From contig JAPTJF010000003.1 of assembly GCA_029339195.1 (NCBI GenBank), positions 124,001 to 188,000 of the forward strand: a DNA stretch of 64,000 nt, given 5' to 3'. The translations under genes and the position numbers were made by a program. Under the pieces are notes generated by a model. That model was not told where the DNA came from, searched no databases, and worked only from the letters and a program-made list of their open reading frames with translations. This DNA is from Micractinium sp. NFX-FRZ (lineage: Eukaryota > Chlorophyta > Trebouxiophyceae > Chlorellales > Chlorellaceae). This document shows positions 12,001 to 22,877 of this stretch, in pieces; position 1 is the first letter of the stretch, and every line of letters begins with the position of its first letter.

Positions 12001-13367
12001 GCCGCTCTGGCTACACCAACGTGCTGGGGGTGTGCTGGAAGAACTGCCCCGCAGGTGGGTGGGTAGTACGGCAGAAGGGTGTTATCGAGGAAAAAAGCTT
12101 AATCCTACCGGGAGATGCTTCCGTTGGGTGGGCCGGCGGGCGATAGGGCAGGCAGAAGGGCCAGCCCAGGCGGGCACGCGGGCGGGCAGGCTGCCGTTGG
12201 TCTTGTGTGCCCGCTGGTCTCCCTCCCCGCATGCGCCGCACGCGCTGCATGCACCGCTGCTTACCGCCCCGCCCGCCCGCCCTGCCCCTTGCCTGCAGGC
12301 TGGACGGATGCGGGCGCCACTTGCATCTCCCCAGGCAACTGCCCCTCTGGGCAGGAGAATGTGAGCGACCCGCTGCTAGTGCGCACGCATGGCACAGCAC
12401 ACGCTGCCTGATGGCGCGACCCACCATGTGCTGACGTGGCGCCACACGCCCGTGCTCGCGCCCGTGCTCTCCCTTTTAGCTTTGGCAGGCGGTGCTTCCA
12501 AACATTCTGGTGCTCAGGCACTCACTCATACCCACTCACGTTGCTCCCCTCCCTTCCTGCCATTCCCCTCCTTGCCTGCCTTCAGGTTGCTGGAATCTGC
12601 TACAGCAACTGCAACTCTGGCTACTATAGCGTGGCCAGTGTCTGCTGGTCTCGCTGCCCCGACGGGTGAGCGGTGCTGCTCTGTCCTGCTGCTGGCACAA
12701 GGAGGGAGCGATGCTTGCAGACGCACTGGCTGTGCAGCAGCACGGCAGCTCGATTGGGGATGCTGCTGCTGACGCCGACGCTCAAGCTACTGCTCTCTTG
12801 CGTGCCCACCCGCTCGCCTGCTTGCTTGCTCAACCGCCCGCCGTGCAGGTATGACGACATTGGCGCCCTCTGCTCCCGTCCCGCCGTCACTCGCGGCAAG
12901 GGCTGCTGCTGCATCTCCACCCTCAAGTGCAAGGGCTTCGTGAAGTGCAGCTGGAAGAAGTCGTGCTGCGACAACTGTGACAGCGGGTTCAGCGACACTG
13001 GGTGAGTGCGCAACAGACAGCGGCGGCGGTGGTGCTGCGGGCACCGCCTGCTGCTGCGGCAGCAGCAGTGCTGGCAGCGGCGGTGGGTAGCCGGTTGACG
13101 GGTAGCCGAGGGAGCGGCAGGCTGGAGAGCGCTGAAGGCGCTAATATGCCGCTACCCCCCGCATGTGCATGCCAGCCGCCGCCGTAACCGCTGCTCTGCT
13201 GCCACCGCTGCCGCTGCAGTTGCACCTGCTTCCGGGGGGCGGCTACCGTGGCCAAGAGCTCCTATGTGCGGTCGCCTCTGGGCTCCCCGTTCACCATCAC
13301 GGCCAAGGACTCTTACGTCATCGCCCCCACCGTCCCCAACTTTAAGATCCCGGGCACCAGCTTCTGA
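6007..13367 (+). CDS. Secreted protein with Cys-rich C-terminal repeats, 1008 aa
   Basis: Seventeen exons join in frame: 6007-6393, 6598-7026, 7300-7440, 7831-8135, 8478-8664, 9017-9143, 9509-9696, 9976-10078, 10239-10447, 10642-10704, 10992-11145, 11529-11599, 11835-12054, 12299-12360, 12586-12665, 12849-13001, 13220-13367. Residues 1-25 (MHSLCAALLLAALLL, then a SPARA-like cleavage site) form a signal peptide. An N-terminal region with several NxS/T sites and a short Pro/Arg-rich stretch (exon 4) is followed by about 450 residues without a recognised fold. From about residue 788 there are four or five cysteine units of the pattern GxCWxxCPxGxxxxGxxC, then a CCC-containing cluster with ten or more cysteines. 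Similar units occur in surface or wall proteins of algae and protists; the function is unknown. The intron after 8664 has a GC donor. An in-frame ATG at 5977 would only lengthen the signal peptide. Confidence 0.82.
7030..7250. repeat. CCTG/CCTC tetranucleotide tract in intron 2 of the secreted protein gene
   Basis: A long run of CCTG units, interrupted by CCTC and CAGC, fills most of the intron between 7027 and 7299. On the other strand it gives spurious Gly/Arg/Ala open frames. Confidence 0.85.
7460..7503. repeat. 15-base direct repeat, three copies
   Basis: The unit CCTGTCCCCGCGGGC is repeated three times in tandem just after the donor of exon 3 at 7441. Confidence 0.85.
9289..9334. repeat. 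GCCT tetranucleotide microsatellite
   Basis: About ten near-perfect CCTG units lie in the intron between 9144 and 9508. Confidence 0.85.
11190..11285. repeat. Tandem repeat of about 35 bases in intron 11 of the secreted protein gene
   Basis: GGCTGTTGTGGCTGGGTGCC followed by AGCTGGC is present twice, with a third degenerate copy, inside the intron between 11146 and 11528. Confidence 0.75.
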
Positions 13368-14277
13368 TCATCTCACTGATGCCCAGTTTGTGACGTTGAC
13401 GCCAGCTACCGGCCAGCCACCCACCCAGCCAACCGCACTACGGCTTGCCCGCAAGACGAGGCAGGCTTGCAACTCTGTTCAGACACTCCCAACAGCCATC
13501 CTCCATCAGATCGGTTTGTGAATCACATTGTCAGCAGTCAGCCACTACACTACACACTTCTCTCGTGCTTACTTCCTTCTTACTTCCAACCGCACTTTAA
13601 CCTTCCCTTCAACCTTAAAGCATTCTTACCGCATACTTTTCCCAACTTCAACCACAACGTTTCTCTCCCTTCCCTTTACCTGTTCCATCTCAGTTAACCT
13701 GGCTGCTGTGCTGACAGCACGGCCAAGTCTGCTGACGATTTTCAAGGTGATGTAACCGGTACTGTCAACTGGGGTAGATGATGGGGTTTAAGACTGTCTA
13801 AGACTGGTGTGGGGTGGACCCCCACCCCCCCAAATGGTCATTAACTCTGAATGGGGCCTTCACTGTAGAAGGCTGCCATGTGACTGGCGCATGCTGCTGG
13901 AGGCGCCGCTACTTCGGTGTTGCTCTGCAGGTGCCCGCCCGTCTTCCTCACACTGGCGGGCCCACCCTCCTGGCAGAGCAGGCGCTCCATTTGAGCTGCG
14001 CATTGCAGCGACGTGTACTACTTCTAGCTGCTACATTGCACTTGTGCGAAAGCGATGAACTGTTCATGAGAAGCTGTAGAGAAGCTGTAGAGTAGCTGTA
14101 GAGTTATCTGACTAGAGGTGGAGCAGTGATGGGGAGCAGTGGCCAGGCACGCTACTGTGGAGGAGCACGGGAAGAATAGCACAAAAGATTCGAGCTGCGG
14201 TGAACAGCATTGACTAGGTGACCGAAAACCAGTGGCGCATGCATCAAGTACTGAAGCTCTCCACGACTTAAAGTCCG
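13368..14277. other. Convergent intergenic region between the secreted protein and the receptor kinase
   Basis: No gene is seen. It holds both 3' UTRs. The stretch 13530-13700 is clearly less GC-rich than its surroundings. Three direct copies of an AGCTGTAGAG unit lie at about 14070-14103. Confidence 0.6.
13751..13755 (+). terminator. TGTAA polyadenylation signal of the secreted protein gene
   Basis: TGTAA lies 384 bases after the stop codon and is the only TGTAA seen in this 3' region. Confidence 0.5.
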
Positions 14278-17200
14278 CTACTGCGGTGCAGCCGCAGCAG
14301 CGGCGGTGACCAGCTCGCGCAGGCGCGGGGCAATGTCCGCAAACGTGGGCCGCTCCGCCGGCTCTGTCGCCCAGCACTCCCTGCAAAGCGCGCACCGCAC
14401 GAGGAGGGGCGTGAGCAGGCTGCGCACCCCGCCCTGCCAACGCCTCGGCTCAGCGCGCCGGCCGCACCGAGGGCGTGCTGTGGGGCACCGCCACGCTGCG
14501 TGGGTGCACACCCAAGCCAGGCCCCCACCCACCCCCCGGGCAGCATGCTCCCCTCACCGCATCAGCTGGATGTAGGCCTGCAGGCCCACAAACCCGCCAG
14601 GGCCGGCCCCCGGCAGCTCCTCGGCGGGAGGGATGGGTGGGCGCTCCCCCGCCAGCACCATCTGTGGGACCTGCAGAGCACAGAGCAGGGCGGGGCGCAG
14701 AGCAGGGCAGGGCGGGATGGGACCAGGGCAGGCGGGATGGTACCAGGGCGGGGCAGGGTGGGAGCAGGGCAGGCGGGGTTTGGTTGCCACACACAGGCTG
14801 GCTTTGGTTCGGCTGCAGGCGAGCAGCTGCGCTGGTGCTGTCAGAATCCCCGACAGCAAGCAGATGCGCTGCTGCTTGCTTGCCGCCGAACCAAAGCTGG
14901 CGGGGCTGTCACGGGCTGTCGGCACCTGCTGGCAGCCTGGCAGGCAGGCAACAGCTGGGCGCTGCTCCGCTCACCTTAAACAGGTTGACCCCCATCCATG
15001 GCAGCTGCCAGGTGAGCAGCTGCAGGGGTGATGGGCAGGGCAGGGCAGGGCAGGGCAGGGAGCGGTGGGTGTGGGAGGTGCGTCAACAGTCGGCTGGGTG
15101 CAAGGCCTTGCGGCTGCTGCCCCTGGCGGCAAGCAGCAGCAGGTGCGGTGCCGGCACTTTGCAGTTTGCCAGGCGGCGGCTGCACTGTGCTCCCGCTTCA
15201 GCTTGCGGTCGCCAGGCGCGGCAGCATCCGGCATGTGTTCCAACAATGCAACATGCCTTCCATGTGATGACCTGGAATGCAACACATGTGACCCGCAATG
15301 CAACTTGCCTCCCACATGATGAGGCCGAATGCAACATGCCTCGCACACATACCCAGAATGCAACGCATGTGCCCCGGAATGCGACTTGCCTCCCACATGA
15401 TGAGGCCGAATGCAAACACGTCGGAGGCTGTGGTGGGCTTTTGGTCCTTAAAGATCTCGGGGGCCAGCCAGATCGGGTTGCCCGGCATGGCGCCCTGGCT
15501 GGCCTCCTCCAGCTGGGGCCTCACAAGCTTGCTCAGGTTGAACTGCGGGAGGGGGGCAGGGCAGGGGCGGAGGGTGGAGGGATTCTGGAAAGATTGTATA
15601 CTTGCATCCTCTGCTCAGGGTAGGCTGTGGGGCGGGTGGGGGCACGCGGTGAGAGGGGAGGGGAAGGGTGGGAGGCCTGCCAGCCCGCCCGGCCCGCGCG
15701 TCGTCCCCACGAACGACGCGTCTCTGCTGCTGCTGCTGCCAGTCTCTGTTGCTGCCATTCTCTTCTGCTGTGCCGCAAACGTGGCCAAAGGCACGTGCAT
15801 CGACCACTCCCACGCCCCCGCTGGCGCTCACATCCGTGACCTTCACGCGCCACGTCTCATCCACCAGCTGCAGGTGCGGTGGGGGGTGCAAGTTGAACGG
15901 CAGGAGGGGGTGGGTGGGCAGGGGAGGGGAGGGGCGTGCAGCTGGGTCTGCAGCAGCATGCCGTGCACATGCTGATCACGGCTGGGCAACAATCCTGGCT
16001 GCAGCAGCATGCCGTGCCGACGCCCAGCACCCCAGCGCACCAAGTTGGGGCTTTTGAGGTCGCAGTGAATGATGGGCGGCTTGCGGTGGTGCAGGTACCT
16101 GCAGGCGCGGGCAGGGGCCGGGCCCGGCGGGGCAGGGGCGCGGGCTGGGTGAGGAAGCAAGGAAAGCCTGACCCCAGGGCACCAGGCCTGCCGGTCTTTG
16201 TCGTCCTCAAGCATGCTTTCCTTGAGTCCATGCAAGAGCGAGGTGAACCCACTGCTGCCCAGCCTCTCAGCCCCGCTGCCCGGCCTGCCCGCACCCCCTC
16301 GCCCCCTGGCCCGGCACCCACAGCATGCCGGTCGCGGCTCCGAGGGCCTGCAGGGAGAGCGGCAGTGGGAGGCGGCAGTCATTGTCGTGACCCCCGCTGG
16401 GCATGCAGGAAGGCATGAAGGAAGGCAGGGGGAAGGCCCGAGGCCCGACGCTAGAGGCATGAGGCGTGAAGCTTGAGGTGCATGCGTAGAGCATGCTGGA
16501 GCATGCAAGGAAGGTGCAGCAAGGGAGCTCGGCAGGTGCACAGGGGGGCACGCGCCGCCAACGTGCCCCACCAACATGCCACACCCACCATGTTGAGCCG
16601 CCGCGGCCAGCTGAGCTCCTTGGCAAATTCGGGGTCTTGAGCCGCCTTTTGAAGGACGTCGAACAGCGAGCCGTGGAGGCAGAACTCTGCGGATGACGAC
16701 AACAACAAGAAGGGAAGGGTGAGGGTATGGGTCTCCGCGGAGGAGCGTCGGGGTGCAGGCGGGGACGACAGCGGGCGGGTGGGCGGCAGGCGCTCCGCTG
16801 TCGTTACACGTTAGGCCGGCGCGTGCCTCATCACATGGCCTGCCATTCCCGCACCTGTGATGATGCAGGGTGGCACCATGCACACTCCAAAGAAGTTCAC
16901 TGCACGGCCGGGGGAGCGGGGGCAGCGGGGGAGACAAGGGCTCAGTGCTGGAGGGCAGCGGGGATTGTGGCGCTGTGCACGCTGGGAAGCCGTGGCACGT
17001 CTGGCAAGCTTTTGCCTCTCAATCCCGTCTGTCGGCTTTCTCCCTCCTTCCCTGGCCCGCGCGTCAACCTAATGCTGGGAAATTGCGGCACCTGCCAGGG
17101 CGCCCTGCCTGCCCGCCCCAACTCACCGCAGTTGGTATGCCTCATGTAAGTCATGATAACAGCTTCCTGCAACAGGCAGGGGCGAATGGGGGCGAGGGGC

Positions 17201-20200
17201 CAGGCTGTCAGGGGCAGCACACTCAGCCAAGGGCAGGCAGGCCCCAGCGGAGCGGCACTCGCCCAAGCGGTGCACACAGAGCGGTGGCTATGCCAGGCTG
17301 CAACCTGCGCCCGTAATACAAGCCTAGCCGGGTGTGGTGTGGGGTTGGGGGTGGTGGGCGGACAGCCCAGCCGTGGGCAGGCGCAGAAAGTGGCAGCGGT
17401 GGCCCAGCTGTGGGGAATGGGGGGCATTGCAGCCCATCCATGGGCAGCCGCAGAAAGTGCCAGCAACGGCCCGTCGCTTGCTTGTGCCCTCCTCTTGCCT
17501 CTTGCAGCTCGGCCATGATGTGCTGCGCCAGCTCCAGTGCGCCCTCCTCCCTCATCTTGTCTGCAGCACGGAGGGTAGGGGGCAGGGAGCGCAATCAGCT
17601 GACTGAAGGGTGAGGCGGTACACTGAACAACGCACAAAGCATGGGCGGGGTTGGGACAGAAGCCGCGCCAAGAGCAGGCAGGCCTGGCTCTTGATGGGTG
17701 CTGATATGCTGATAGAATGGGTGTCGTGCTCAGCCCGGGTATAATGGCACTGTCAGCCACAACTCACCTGAATTGACCAACACCTTGATTGCCACCGGCT
17801 GCACGGGCCGGGGGGCAGGAGCGCAAGTGCAAGGCTGTGAGATGCGGCGCACGGCACCGGCGCCCCCTCCTCTGCGCTGCGCCCAACCTCGCTCTGCCCG
17901 CCTGCCTGCCCCTCTCCCCAGCCTCCCAACAGCGTGCCGTCTTGTGCATCGACCTGCCTGCCTGCCTCTGCCCGCCTACCTGCCTGCACCCCCAAAACAA
18001 GTAAGAAAGCGCAAAAAAGGAAAGATGCACGCACCGTCTCGTGCCAGGACCCGGAAAAGACGGCCCCGTAGCTGCCCTGCCCGATGCGCCGCTCCAGCTG
18101 CAGCTCCCCCCACTCAATCTCCCACCGCTGCATGTCCTCCGGCAGCTGCTGCTGCTGCGCCTGCTGCTGGCTGGAGTCGGTGGTGGCAGTAGTGCCCGTG
18201 CGCGGGGCGCGGGGGTGCGGGGGGCGGCGCAGGCCGGTGACCAGGCGGGTGGAGATGAAGGACAGCAGCTCGTCGTTTGCCAGGGAGGAGGGGACGCTGC
18301 GAGGGGCGGGAGATGAGCGGGCACAGGCGGCACAGCACTCGCTCGCTTGCTTGCTTGCTTGCGTTGCAACCAACAAATGCGTGCAGTGCCGGGAGGCAGT
18401 GCTTGGCGGTGCAGTGCCTGCCGGCGGTGCCTGCTGGCTCCACACGTAAGCCTGGTTTCCACAATATTGTGGCATTAATGCTACATTGATGGGGACGCAC
18501 CATGCTGCCACCGGGCCCACAAGCTGCCTCTCACCTCGAGCTGTTGAGCTTGGAGAAGCCAGACAGTGTGGAGGCGCTGAGCTTGGACGGGGCTCCAGAG
18601 TGTGCGCCCCCCTTGGAGGCGTCAGTGAAGAACGTGTCCACGCTGTGCATGCCCGCTGCCCCCGCTGCTGCCCCCGACGGCTTCAGCATCACCGGCCCGC
18701 CCGCCGGCCCGCCGGGCTTGGCCCCCCTGAGCCAGCCCTTGCCGGGCCGCAGCGCCAGGAAGGCCAGCAGCGCCAGGAGCGCTGCAAGGCGGCAACAGGT
18801 TGAAAAAGAAGAAGAAGGAGGAGATGAAGATGAAGAGTACGCTCTTGGGCGTGGTTTGAGGGAACCAGCGGAGGTTTGGACCCACATGTCGGGACCACGC
18901 TCCGCTGGCTACCGGGGCAAGAGGTGGTGTACTCGGCACTAGGGCAGACAGTATCAACCGTGCAAAGCAGGGGCGCGGCAGCAGCGCCAGCGGGGCGGGG
19001 TGGGCCGGAGCGTTTGTGGCGGGCGGCCTGGCGGCGTGCTGCTGGATGGCTATAGCTGGCACGCGGCTTGCACAGGCATATGGGGCGCCAGGAAGCTGCT
19101 GGCTGGGCTCACCCAGGCCGCCGGCAACGCCGCCGACGATGGCGCCGATGGGAGCAGAGGAGGAACCTGCCTCCGATGCGCTGCCGCCCGCAGGGGCAGG
19201 GGGAGGAGGAGGAGGAAAAGAAGGGGGAGGGGGAGGAGGACGAGGGGGAACCGCCGGTGGGGCTGCAGGTGGCAGCGAGTCTGCAACGGACAGGAGGCAG
19301 CAGGCGGCAGCACCTTTAGGTCGTGCTGTGCTGTGCTGTTCTGTGAGCACAGCAGGGGCCACCCTGCCAGCGCCAGGGGCGTGCCAGCGGTGGGCATGCC
19401 AGCGAGGCGCCATGCCTGCCAGCCCCCGGGGCGCACCTGGGGTGCCGGTCTGGACCTGCCCACATGCATACTTGGTGCCGAGTGCAATGGAGGTGAAGTT
19501 GAGCCCGCCTGCCACAGCCACCGGGGTCTGGCTGGTCTCCAACCTCAGCCCGGCCCCGAGCTCCCCATTGTAGTTGGCCCCTGCGACGGCAGTCGCGAGT
19601 GCGGGGCAGTAAGTAACGAGTAAGTAACAAGTCGGGAACAAGTGAGGGACGCGGGGAGCAGGGAGGCGCTTGAGAGGCGTGCCACGTGGGCACAGGCCCT
19701 CGAGCTCAGACCATAGCATGCATAGCGCAGCACGGCATGCATGCTCACACCACAACATGCCCAGTGCAGCACAGCATGCACACCACAGAATGCAAGTTGG
19801 GAGGCGGGGCACAAGCCTGCAGGCCGGGCAGCTCACCCCAGCAGAGGGCGGCGCCGGTCTCCTCCAGCCCACAGGTGGTGCGCCAGGCGGCCGCCAGGGT
19901 GGCAAACGAGCGAGCGCCGGCCACCGGCACGGGGTCTCCATTACTATACTTTTCGTAATCAGAGTTGTCCTCTCCCAGCTGCCCCCAGGTGTTGGACCCC
20001 CAGCAGTGCGCCTCCCCTCCCGGTCGCAGGCCGCAGATGTGCTGAAAGCCAATGGCCAGCGTGACAAAGGTCATGTTCCCGCCCACTTGCACCGGCACCG
20101 CCGAGTTGAGCACCGGGTCCGGCCCCAACTCGCCCTCGGAGGAGGCACCCTGCAGGCGGGGCGGGCCGAGGATGGGCGCTTCTTGGGACGAGGATGGGTG

Positions 20201-22483
20201 CCTGCTGCCCTCCCAGATGCACGCTGGCCCCACGCAGCGGCAGGGCGAGGAGGCGCGTGTGTGCACGCGGGGGGTGCGCCCCTGCTCCCCCGCCAAGCAG
20301 CACATTCCGACAACCAGTGTCAAGTAGCACTTTCCGTCCAAGCAGTACCAATAAGCAGTACCGCCAACCCAGTACCGTCAAGCAGCATCTTTCGTAAGCA
20401 CGTGGCCAGCTCACCCAGCAGAATGCGTGTGACGTCCCGGCCTCCAGCCCACAAGTGACCCAGTCTCCCACAAACAGCGTGGAGTATGCGCGGGCACCGG
20501 CCGCAGCCACAGGCACCGGCGAGTCTTTCAGCGCGCCCCACCCAAGCTGGCCAGTCTCCCCTTGGCCCTACAGTGGCAGGCAGGTGTTGGCGGGAAGGCG
20601 CCAGCTCAACAAAGCAGCCCCAGCACCTGGCAGGCTGCGCGCGCCAGCATCGGCGGCGCGGGCAGGCGGCAATCCTGGCCGCAATGCTGCCCCACGGCTT
20701 GCAGCGGCAGCTGCCGCTGTTTCCAAGTGCGGGGAACAGGACGCGGCGCACAGAACTTGCCAGCCCGACTGGCAGGCGCCGTGTTTGCTCACCCAGCAGA
20801 ACGCCTTGCTGGTGCCTTGCTCCAGGGCGCAGGTGTGGTAGGCGCCAACGCCCAGGGCGGAATACGAGCGGGCACCCGAGACGGCCAGTGGCCCAGGCGC
20901 ATCCTGCCCGAGGCCTTCCACTCCCACGACGCCGCGCTGGTAAGTGCCCCTGCAGGCCAACGCAGCATCAGCAGCATCAGCAGCTGTGCCATGGCAAGCA
21001 AGGGTTGAGCTGACCACGGCGAAGCTGAGCGGGCTACAGAGAGGGCGGGTGAACACGCTGGCAGGCTGGCAGGCTGGCTGGCAGGCAGGCAGGCAGGCAG
21101 GCTGCCCGGCGCCCCGCTGCCACTTGCCAGCACCAAGCGCCCCCGGCGACATCCAGGCCGCATGTGAAGCCGACCCCCAAGCCGAGAGTGGTGAACACCA
21201 CATTGGTAGTCATTTGCTGGGGCACGGAGGTGGCGGGGTACAGCCCAATGTCTGGGTCTGGGCCGGCGCCTCGGCCCCAGCACCTGCAGCCGGCGGGAAG
21301 GCAGGAAGCAAGATGGCCTGGGAGAGTGAGTGCAAAAGAGATGGGATTGAAGCAAGGCGGTGCCAGGCCTGGCCTACCGGCCAGCAAGTCTGCCAGCCAG
21401 CCAGCCAGTCTGCCTTGGCCCGCGCCCCGCCGCTTTGCTGCCGCAAGCTTGCGTGCCTCACCAGCACATGAAGAGCACATACCGCTACGCGCTCTTGAGG
21501 CAAGCTTATTCTCACAAGTGCCTGGCAACACGCTGCGCACGCTGCGGCAAGCATGTCTACTCCACCAGCGCACGGCTGCGCACGCCACCACCCGCCCGCG
21601 CACCATGCAAACCCGCTCAAGTCGAGGGAGCAGGTGTGGAAGGGGCCAGCAAACACGGAGGCAAAGGCTGTGCCGCCTGACACGGCCACAGGCGCCGCCG
21701 AGCTCTCCCGCTTGTCTTGACCCAGCTGGCCATACTTGCTTTGCCCTGCAGCCACACAGGGCACCCACTTAGCGCCCGCCCGGAGATGGATGGCACGGGA
21801 CGGATGGCAGCTGAGCATCCGCGTTCCCTGCTGGTACTGGTTGGTGCGCCGGGGCGCACTTACCGGTTGCTCATCATGCACGGTCAAGGGAAGCAAGACG
21901 CCCGTGCCACACACCCGCTGCACTCCTTCCGTGCCTGCTGCGCTTCGCCCGCCTCGCGGCACCCCAGCCCACCCGTCCGCAAAGCCCCTCACGTGCCCAG
22001 CAAGCGGCTGCTGTGCTGCCAACGCACCCCAGCACCAGGCTTGGCCATCAGAATCCAGGCCGCAAGCGTGGGAGGGCCCAATGGAGAGAGACTGGAAGGA
22101 GTAGTTGCCCGCCACAGGCACAGGCACAGCCGAGTTCTGCGCTTGCCCGCTGCCCAGCTGGCCCTCCCGGCCGCTGCCTGCGCACAGGGGGTCACAGGGA
22201 GGCCTTGAAAAACACGTGATTATCAAGCCGCTTGACACAAGAGGTTGCCTTTCAATCCAAGGCAGACAATGTGAGTTGGCTGGCTGTACAGGCTGGCTGT
22301 TGAGCGACCACAGGCCCCATGCCATGCGCTTTTAACTGCCGCCGCCGCCGGTCGCTCACCCCAGCAGTAGGTCGTGTTTGTCAGCGCGGCGCCTGCGACA
22401 TGAGCATGCACGCACAGCAGGCCACACAGGGCCGCCCATGTGCTGACACGCATCAGGGGCTGCATGGGGAGGGTGTTGTGCAT
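14278..22483 (-). CDS. Receptor-like kinase: RCC1/CRINKLY4-type ectodomain, TM span, TKL kinase domain
   Basis: Twenty-three exons on the minus strand: 22483-22360, 22177-22028, 21745-21592, 21283-21128, 20949-20793, 20567-20415, 20149-19837, 19580-19437, 19280-19113, 18781-18535, 18296-18035, 17798-17768, 17560-17499, 17166-17127, 16899-16855, 16686-16589, 16347-16322, 16098-16041, 15867-15832, 15542-15390, 15019-14975, 14670-14558, 14380-14278 (945 aa). A signal peptide is followed by eight repeats of about 50 residues, each with GxLG, a TCGL-like block and a terminal CWG. Next come a proline stretch, a membrane span near residues 493-520 (IGAIVGGVAGGL, then ALLALLAFLAL) and the kinase domain: GQGSYGAV (661-668), VAIK with Lys681, IHCDLKSPN with Asp790, DFN at 808-810, and PIWLAPE. 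This domain order matches plant CRINKLY4 receptors; the kinase looks Raf/MAP3K-like. Ligand and targets are unknown. The junction of exons 3 and 4 is the least certain: a GC donor after 21596 with an acceptor before 21269 also fits. Confidence 0.85.
15029..15062. repeat. GGGCA pentanucleotide microsatellite
   Basis: Five to six GGGCA units lie next to exon 21 of the kinase. Related GGGCAGG/GGGATGG-type repeats lie at 14690-14775 in the next intron. Confidence 0.8.
15240..15420. repeat. Duplicated kinase exon boundary (end of exon 20), about three copies
   Basis: The end of the exon encoding FAFGLIMWE with its GC donor (15383-15420 on the plus strand) recurs in the downstream intron at about 15303-15340, and in a more decayed form at about 15245-15285. 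Confidence 0.8.
17345..17465. repeat. Two-copy direct repeat in a kinase intron
   Basis: A block with CAGCC, GTGGGCAG and CGCAGAAAGTG followed by CAGC and GGCCC is present twice, about 60 bases apart, inside the intron between 17167 and 17498. Confidence 0.65.
20285..20400. repeat. Short AAGCAGTACC-like repeats in an ectodomain intron
   Basis: Five or six spaced copies of an AAGCAGCA/AAGCAGTACC motif lie in the intron between 20150 and 20414. Their origin is unclear. Confidence 0.5.
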
Positions 22484-22877
22484 AGTACATCCTTGAGCGG
22501 GCGGGCGGGCAGGCAGGCAGCGGCAGCGGCGGATGGCAGCGGCGATGGCAGCGGCGGGACGAAAGGAGCGGGGCAGCCAATCGAAAATCGCATCTATGTC
22601 GCCGCTCACGGCTCTATGCTCGCGGCGCTTCCTCAGGACACTTGATGTCTTGGCTGTTCGTGCGGTGTCCGTCTCCCAGCGCCCTGGGCGGAGCTCCTTC
22701 ACACAAGGCGGCTCACAACTCAGGATAGCACATGGTCTGCCACTTGCCGCGTTGTCCACTTGGACCCATGTGCCTGGGAATGCCTGCTGCACACTTCCTT
22801 GTCCTGCGCACCGCTGCGCCCCTCCTGTTGCACTTGTCGAATCCAGCAACATTCACCTGTATTCCCACGCGCCTTTT
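22484..22877. promoter_or_regulatory. Divergent promoter region: receptor kinase (left) and secreted orphan (right)
   Basis: Only 394 bases separate the two start codons, which point away from each other. Both promoters and 5' UTRs must lie here. No clear TATA box or named operator was identified. Confidence 0.55.

Noticed and set aside
15303..15340. Second copy of the kinase exon 20 end as an alternative exon
   Set aside because: It lacks its own acceptor, and use of this copy would break the frame into the LLTWQLPW exon.
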